A stretch of 64,000 bases of DNA, taken from the NCBI RefSeq assembly GCF_029867415.1, contig NC_081185.1:78465553-78529552 (forward strand). The letters run 5' to 3'. This DNA comes from Vicia villosa (lineage: Eukaryota; Streptophyta; Magnoliopsida; Fabales; Fabaceae). A program made the translations under genes and the position numbers. The notes under the pieces were generated by a model. It ran no database searches. It worked only from the letters and a program-made list of their open reading frames with translations, and had not been told where the DNA came from. Positions 58,777-64,000 of this stretch are shown piece by piece (position 1 is the stretch's first letter; each line of letters starts with the position of its first letter).

Positions 58777-59350
58777 TTTAAAACATAAAAATAGTGTACG
58801 AGTGACATTGAGTTGAATTAAGTATATCTATCCATCTCAATTCATGGAGATTGTCATCTCATTTTTTACAATCCTTCTTATCCTAAATATAAAAAATTAC
58901 TTTTTTAATATAATGTATTTAGAAAATAAATATATATAGTAGACATTAATTATTCAATAAATTTGTGATAAAGTTATAAATAAAATTAAAAAAATAATAA
59001 TTTAATTATTCTAAAATTAGAAATTTTAATATTTTTTTAGAAATTATTTTAAAATTAGAAATTATTTTAAAATTAGAAATTATTTTAGAATAAGAAATTA
59101 TTTTAAAATTATAAATTATTTTAAAATTAGAAATTATTTTAAAATTAGAAATTATTTTAAAATTAGAAATTCTTTTAAAATTAGAAATTATTTTAAAATT
59201 AAAAATTATTTTAAAATTAGAAATTATTTTAAAATTAGAAATTATTTTAAAATTAGAAATTATTTTAAAATTAAAAATTTTAATTTTTTTAATTTTAAAA
59301 TTAGAAATTTTAATATTTTTTTTAGAAATTATTTTAAAATTAGAAATATT
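58777..59350. repeat. AT-rich block R2 (copy of R1)
   Basis: It starts exactly at the base after the Helitron CTAG and aligns with R1 from its first bases (TTTAAAACATAAAAATAGTG). It contains a longer run of the 18-bp AAATTATTTTAAAATTAG unit (59030-59345). Confidence 0.8.
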
Positions 59351-59356
59351 AATATT

Positions 59357-61261
59357 CGTAACATCTGTAATTTCGTAAATTAATTTAATTGAATTTTTAA
59401 TTTAATTATTTGGATTTACTAACTTAGTCGGTGATTAAATCAAAAAAAATTGCAAGAATTATTGTGGTGCTGTTAGCAGAGAAGGGGTGTTAAGTGATAT
59501 AAGCCCTACTAACTATTAATTCATTTTCATAAAATAAAGGAAATTTGTGAAAAAGAAATAGAAAGCCAAAAAGGGAGGAGAATAGCAAAGTAGAGAGAAG
59601 GCAGAGAACACGAAAGTGCGAAAGAGGAGAAGAAGAGGAAGAGAGCTTTCAAGGATCCCAAACTCTAAGGTAAGGGGGGACTCTTCCAATTAACCTATAT
59701 TTGAAGATGATAGGATTGATATTGTATGCTATTGATTCGATAGAGAAATGGATTCTAGGTTGGGGTTTTGAACATTTAGGTCCAATTTGATAGATTATGT
59801 GTAAATACATGTTTGTGATGATTGATGATGTTGGATGTGTTATTTGATTGATGATATAACATGTATTACCTGTAAATTGGCTCTGTTTTTCGTGTACAAT
59901 CGTAATGGTTCGATTGAGTGGTGTTTGGGGAGCTTAAGTTGCTGTAAAAACTGGTTTTTGAGGTTGTAGGTACGAAGTAATCAGTTATTGAGATTGGTGT
60001 AACCGATTACCACTGGTTGGAAAGGTAATTGTTGCTGTCTGGGAGGCAATAACCGAATACTGAAAGGGGATTAACCGATTACCCCTATTAAAAATAGAAC
60101 TCTGGGTTACGTGAGATACGGTAACCGGTTACTGGGATTAGGGTAACCGATTACCGCTGTATGTTTTTGAAAAATAATTATTTTTATAAAACTCACATCT
60201 TTTGAACCGTAAGTCCGTTTTGGGTGTCGTTTTGGACGTCGAGTCGATAATTTTATTTTCTACCTATTTAAATAACCCAAGGAGAAGTAGCTCATTTTTA
60301 TTTTATAAACCCGGTATTTCTCGAAATGACGAATTGCGATGGATGTGTTGTATGTGGTGTGGTGATGTTGTAAATCCCCTGTTGTTGTTGTGTTAGTTTG
60401 TTGTACTTGGTACACGATTATGAAAGGTGTTATTGTCGTTTGCACTGTGTGACGAATTGAATTATGATAATTTTGTTCATATGATTGAAGTGGTGATTAG
60501 CATGTGATAGATGATGCATGCATTTCTTAATCATATGGTGGCTGTATTCCGATGGAGATGGATCAGCGGTCACTAATTCCCATTGTGTGGAATTAGCAAT
60601 GGAGGTAGTCCTATCCTTGATGATGGTGGATCGGTGAGATGGGTGAATCCCATGATTGGTACCGCATGCATATAGTTGCATTGCATTAGGTATATGAATC
60701 ATTATAACATGAATGGAAGTGGTCCAATGTTATAATATTGTGTTTGATTAATGGATGTGATTGGTGAATGTGTATATAATTTGAATGTATTTGCTATTAG
60801 GTGGATATTATACTGTTGATATTTTATCGTTTATGAACTGATAACATTGTTTAATTGTGAATGAGACTCACCCTTACTGTTGTTATTTTTCAAATTAAAG
60901 TGTTAGCGGCTTGCGATTGGTGAGGATAACCCGTAGAGTTACTTCATTTAAGTTCGGTTGTGTCAGTGTCATGCTCTGGTCTTGTAACACTGGGGAACAT
61001 TTGCTTTTAAAGTTGGATATTAACTCTTGTTTTGGTTTTATGTTGAATAATGTTGTTTATGCCTTGAATGTGGTAGACTATGGTTTTAAATATTCAACCG
61101 ATGAAGTATTCCGCTGTGTTTTAAACATGTTGTAGTTAATTATGTTCCTCAGAATAGCATGACAGATGTTTTATTTTATATGAAGTAGTTGTAACACTTT
61201 TAATTACATGTTTACTCTGAAAATATGATTTAATTCATCGGGGGTTTAGAAGGGTGTTACA
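59357..61261 (+). mobile_element. Solo LTR W, related to X and Y
   Basis: It begins CGTAACATCTG (first base altered from the usual TGTAACA) and ends GAAGGGTGTTACA. Its own length is about 1.9 kb. Flanks ATATT (59352-59356) and AGATT (61262-61266) agree at four of five positions, a plausible decayed duplication. It shares GGTAAGGGGGGACT, CTCACCCTTACTGTTGTTATTTTT, TCATGCTCTGG and TTCCGCTGTGTT landmarks with X and Y, in the same order. No internal domain, so a solo LTR. The small frames inside it are not genes. Confidence 0.75.
59976..60156. repeat. Paired GTAACCGATTAC-type cassette in LTR W
   Basis: Three pairs of 12-mers. First motifs start at 59977, 60049 and 60121, second motifs at 59999, 60071 and 60143, so pairs are exactly 22 bp apart and recur every 72 bp. 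The copy at 60121-60132, GTAACCGGTTAC, is a perfect palindrome. The block occupies the same place in the LTR as the GC-rich cassettes in X and Y. Confidence 0.85.
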
Positions 61262-61465
61262 AGATTGCCATCTCATTTTTTACAGTCCTTCTTATCCTAA
61301 ATATAAAAAATTAATTTTTTTAATACATTGAATAAGTAATGTATTTAGAAAATAAATATATATAGTAGACATTAATTATTCAATAAATTTGTGATAAAGT
61401 TATAAATAAAATTTAAAAAAATATAATTTAATTATTTTAAAATTAGAAATTTTAATTTTTTTTTA
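61262..61465. repeat. AT-rich block R3 (partial copy of R1)
   Basis: Starts AGATTGCCATCTCATTTTTT and follows R1/R2 from their position ~75 onward, ending before the 18-bp array. Confidence 0.75.
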
Positions 61466-61685
61466 GGTTAAATGATCTTGAGCTCTTATAGAAACATCTT
61501 TGTCCATATTGCTTGACATGGTGCATACGTTGCTTCAATGTACTCAACTTCATATGATGAGAAATCAATAATGCTTTACTTCCTTGAGCTCCAAGAGATT
61601 GAAGCGCCTTCTATCATGAATATATAGTCTGTAGTATTATTCTTCCCATCTTGATCTCTGTTGAAATCTGAATCAGTGTAACCAT
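61466..61685. other. Possible Copia RT/RNase H remnant, minus strand
   Basis: Read on the minus strand, the stretch around 61500-61680 gives fragments such as GYTDSDFNRD and a broken KS.L.FLELK-like segment, reminiscent of Copia RNase H. Too short and broken for a firm call. Confidence 0.3.
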
Positions 61686-62612
61686 CACTACTACAAATAA
61701 CGTTTTTTATGACGAAGCTTACACCTCGAACAATGAAAAGATGAGGGTATAGATCTTGGGAGCTTCACGTTTTATTTTATTTTTTAAAAGAAAAACATTA
61801 GCCCTCAATTTCTAAAAAAGTCGAGGGAACGTAGCTATAAGGGAACTCGGCTCGACACCTGTTGTTGCATTTTATGTTTTTTTATCAATTATTTAATTAG
61901 TATTTATCACTTGGCGCCTTTCCAAATTCCATTTTGAATTTTATTTATTAGTGTTTACCTCGGCTACATGGTCCAACTAAGCGGTAATATATTTGGCATT
62001 AAGATTTTCAAAATACTATTTTCAAACTCTTATTTTAATATTTTATTTGATATAATTAAACCCCTCGATTTTTAACAAAAATGGACGTGATATATCTTTT
62101 AAATGAATTCCCAGAATATAGTGATACTGTGTTATTTTATATTTTATATTAATAGTATTATGTAGATTTTTATGTAAAACCGACATGACACTTTTTTTTG
62201 CATGAAATACTTCAGACAACTTTTAGTTTTTAACTTTTCATCTACCTATCAAAGCTCAAACGTCTGTTTGTCACTCTCGTTTTGCAAAAAACCTTGGCAA
62301 TTTTCAATCTAATATTCATAAAAACTCTTCCAACAGATATTCATCAAACATCATTTTTCGTAACAGGGTTGTTCTTCACTGAAGCGGTTTATACATCACT
62401 TTGTTTTTCATTGAAATAGTCTCTTGATCATTTTGTTTAGGGTTTCTACACTAGTTTGCCTATTGATCATTTTATTTATATGATTTTCCATTTACTTCCA
62501 CTGAAACGTTAGTATCTTTATAGTCATTGCGGATTCGACAAGCACCTCCCATACAACATCTGTTGCAACCTCTGTTAATACAAAATGTAAAATAAAAACT
62601 AGAGGTTCCACG

Positions 62613-62850
62613 ATGTATACCAAGGTGAAAAAATTCCGTGAAAGTGGTGTTTGCTACCCGGTTAAAGTTGATGCAGAAATCGGAAGGGCTTATAGTGATC
62701 ATGCTGAGGATTTTTTGGGTTACATTGCGCTACAAGGTAGAGGTAAAGTGAGTATTTTGATAGATAGTTGCCATGATGTTGACGAGGATTTGAAATAGGA
62801 CATATGAACAGATATTACAATATTTATTTTAAATTATATGATTTGTTTTA
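62613..62850 (+). pseudogene. Plant En/Spm (Ptta-type) transposase-associated relic
   Basis: The frame from ATG 62613 contains AYSDHAEDFLGYIALQGRGKVSILIDSCHDVDEDLK, split here as AYSDHAEDFLGYI and KVSILIDSCHDVDEDLK, resembling the segment of plant Ptta/En/Spm transposase-type proteins that reads roughly K.SI....W..V....K..IW.D. A stop at 62796-62798 and another within the IWTD-like motif (TGA near 62805) interrupt it. The CACTA terminus upstream supports the assignment. Confidence 0.5.
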
Positions 62851-63034
62851 AAAGTATATTTTATTTAATACTAATAAAATCTCTATTGTGTAAACTGTCA
62901 GTAGGTTTAATGTTTAGATTTCTAACTGATATTTGCAAATCAGAATAATTCTAATTTCTATTCATTAGGATAACAAAATGCATAAATTAATATATTTTTG
63001 TAGCAGATTTATTGGAATGAGATTAATACTATTA
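62851..63034. other. AT-rich interior of the CACTA element
   Basis: No coding sequence recognised. It ends in TA (63033-63034), the target duplication of the MITE. Confidence 0.4.
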
Positions 63035-63576
63035 CAGTAGAAACTCTTTATATTAATACTCGGTAAATTAATAAACTCTCTAAAATAATAAATTTGTCCG
63101 GTCCCAACTTAGGCCAATGTAAAAAATTGAAAAACTCGATAAAATAATAAGATAATAATTTTTCGAGAGATCCCTTTATAATTTTCGGTCCTAAGAAAAT
63201 CATAAATTAATAATTCATAGAAACTGAAAGAAATATATTACACTCTATTGAAATATGATTCAATAGTTGTCTGTTTTCCTTTAAGAATACATTGAACACA
63301 CTTGTTCCTCTTGTTTATATTTACTATACTTCAAAAGTCGTTATTGATTTCCAATGCATATGAACACAGTAGTTACTAATTTACGTTGAGTCCTAAGGTT
63401 CGCTGCAACGTAATTCTAAGAGGCATAGACTAATTTTCCTTTTTGTTTGGTATGTACAGTATAATTACTTAAAAACTCTTTAAATTAATAATTATTAAAT
63501 TATAGATAAATTAATAACTCTTTAAATTAATAAATTTCTCCGGTCCTGACATTATTAATTTAAGGAGTTTCTACTG
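63035..63576. mobile_element. Emigrant/pogo-like MITE, 542 bp
   Basis: Inverted termini CAGTAGAAACTC (63035) and GAGTTTCTACTG (ending 63576), flanked by TA on both sides (63033-63034 and 63577-63578). The CAGTAGAAACTCT..ATTAATA terminus with TA duplication is that of plant pogo-like Emigrant/Lemi1 elements. Subterminal AAATTAATAA and TCCGGTCC segments recur inside. It is inserted in the CACTA element. No transposase is present. Confidence 0.85.
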
Positions 63577-64000
63577 TAATTAGTATATTAAACTGCATAA
63601 ATGTATATATGGCAGTTGCAGATTTTTTAGGCTAACTCAGCCCCTTAACTTGTAATTTAAAATGTATTTATATGAGAATTCTCCAAGTGAGAAGACACAA
63701 TTTATCAGAATATCCAGTGCAGACAGTGCAAGAGAGTGTCCAGAAGGAGTAAGAGGAGCGAGAGAGGATGAATGAGGATAAGGTGTCCGAGAAGTGTACC
63801 CGCGATATTCTTGAGGTATAAGATGTATGTTATTGTTATTATTGTTTGCGTATTTTAATTTTGGATTATATTTATGTTTTGTTTATGATGCAGAAATTGA
63901 GTTCGTTGGGTATATTCAACCACACAAACACAAATTCAAGTCAGTTGGAAATTCAAGAGAATGTAGTTGAGAAAGTTACGAGGGGTATAAGTGAAACACA
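63577..64000. other. Right end of the window, CACTA interior
   Basis: A purine-rich stretch (63690-63820) with short open frames could be further transposon coding sequence. No domain is recognised. Confidence 0.35.

Larger units (their letters stand above)
61686..64000 (+). mobile_element. CACTA (En/Spm-type) transposon, left end, running off the window
   Basis: The terminal sequence CACTACTACAAATAACG (from 61686) is the hallmark of plant CACTA inverted repeats. Subterminal DNA carries repeated CCTCRATTT / TCGAGGG-type motifs in both orientations (61795-61830, 62050), as expected for transposase-binding subterminal repeats. A transposase-like relic follows at 62613. The other end lies beyond the window, so the three-base target duplication cannot be checked. 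Confidence 0.65.

Overview
The window looks like plant nuclear DNA from a repeat-rich genome, most likely a legume (Fabaceae). It is AT-rich and dominated by nested LTR retrotransposons. The Copia elements resemble legume SIRE1-type elements, and the only intact genes are four closely related single-exon F-box genes. The legume call rests on recognising these families, not on a diagnostic gene.

Layout. 1-16 kb: a relic Copia element on the minus strand (RNase H relic at 15.2 kb, LTR at 2.0-2.85 kb) is split by an 11.45 kb Sirevirus-type Copia element (3289-14739). That insertion has an ACAAT target-site duplication, decayed gag and pol, a decayed envelope-like third gene and several polypurine tracts. 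16.5-19.6 kb: a non-autonomous Helitron with both termini visible. 19.9-20.9 kb: minus-strand LINE relics. 22.7-23.9 kb: F-box gene 1. 24.6-36.1 kb: the 5' part of a second Sirevirus-type Copia whose gag is split by a stack of three TGTAACA...TGTTACA-type LTR insertions, one inside the next, each with a perfect 5-bp target duplication. The innermost (27980-32535) is a young, coding-free element whose two LTRs differ at only about five of 1822 positions. 36.3-37.5 kb: Helitron-type RPA and helicase relics.

37.9-55.2 kb: F-box genes 2, 3 and 4, all on the minus strand. Genes 2 and 4 sit in a recurring module, read left to right as a Helitron helicase relic, a LINE relic (RNase H, zinc finger), a 3' spacer, the F-box gene and then AT-rich repeat DNA upstream of the start codon. 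Gene 3 has lost its normal C terminus at a junction with a plus-strand L1-type LINE that is itself truncated. 49.4-51.2 kb: the 5' end of a third Sirevirus-type Copia, cut off at a helicase relic. 55.3-61.5 kb: three copies of an AT-rich repeat block, a MITE, two 39-bp minisatellites, a Helitron 3' terminus and a solo LTR. 61.7 kb to the end: a CACTA (En/Spm-type) terminus and transposase relic holding an Emigrant/pogo-like MITE.

The only genes likely to act for the plant are the F-box genes, whose products are predicted substrate adaptors of SCF ubiquitin ligases. The most unusual structural signal is a cassette inside the TGTAACA-type LTRs: paired palindrome-like 11-13-mers about 22 bp apart, recurring about every 71 bp, with the same architecture but unrelated motif sequence in two LTR subfamilies. 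All homology calls were made by reading; no database search was run.
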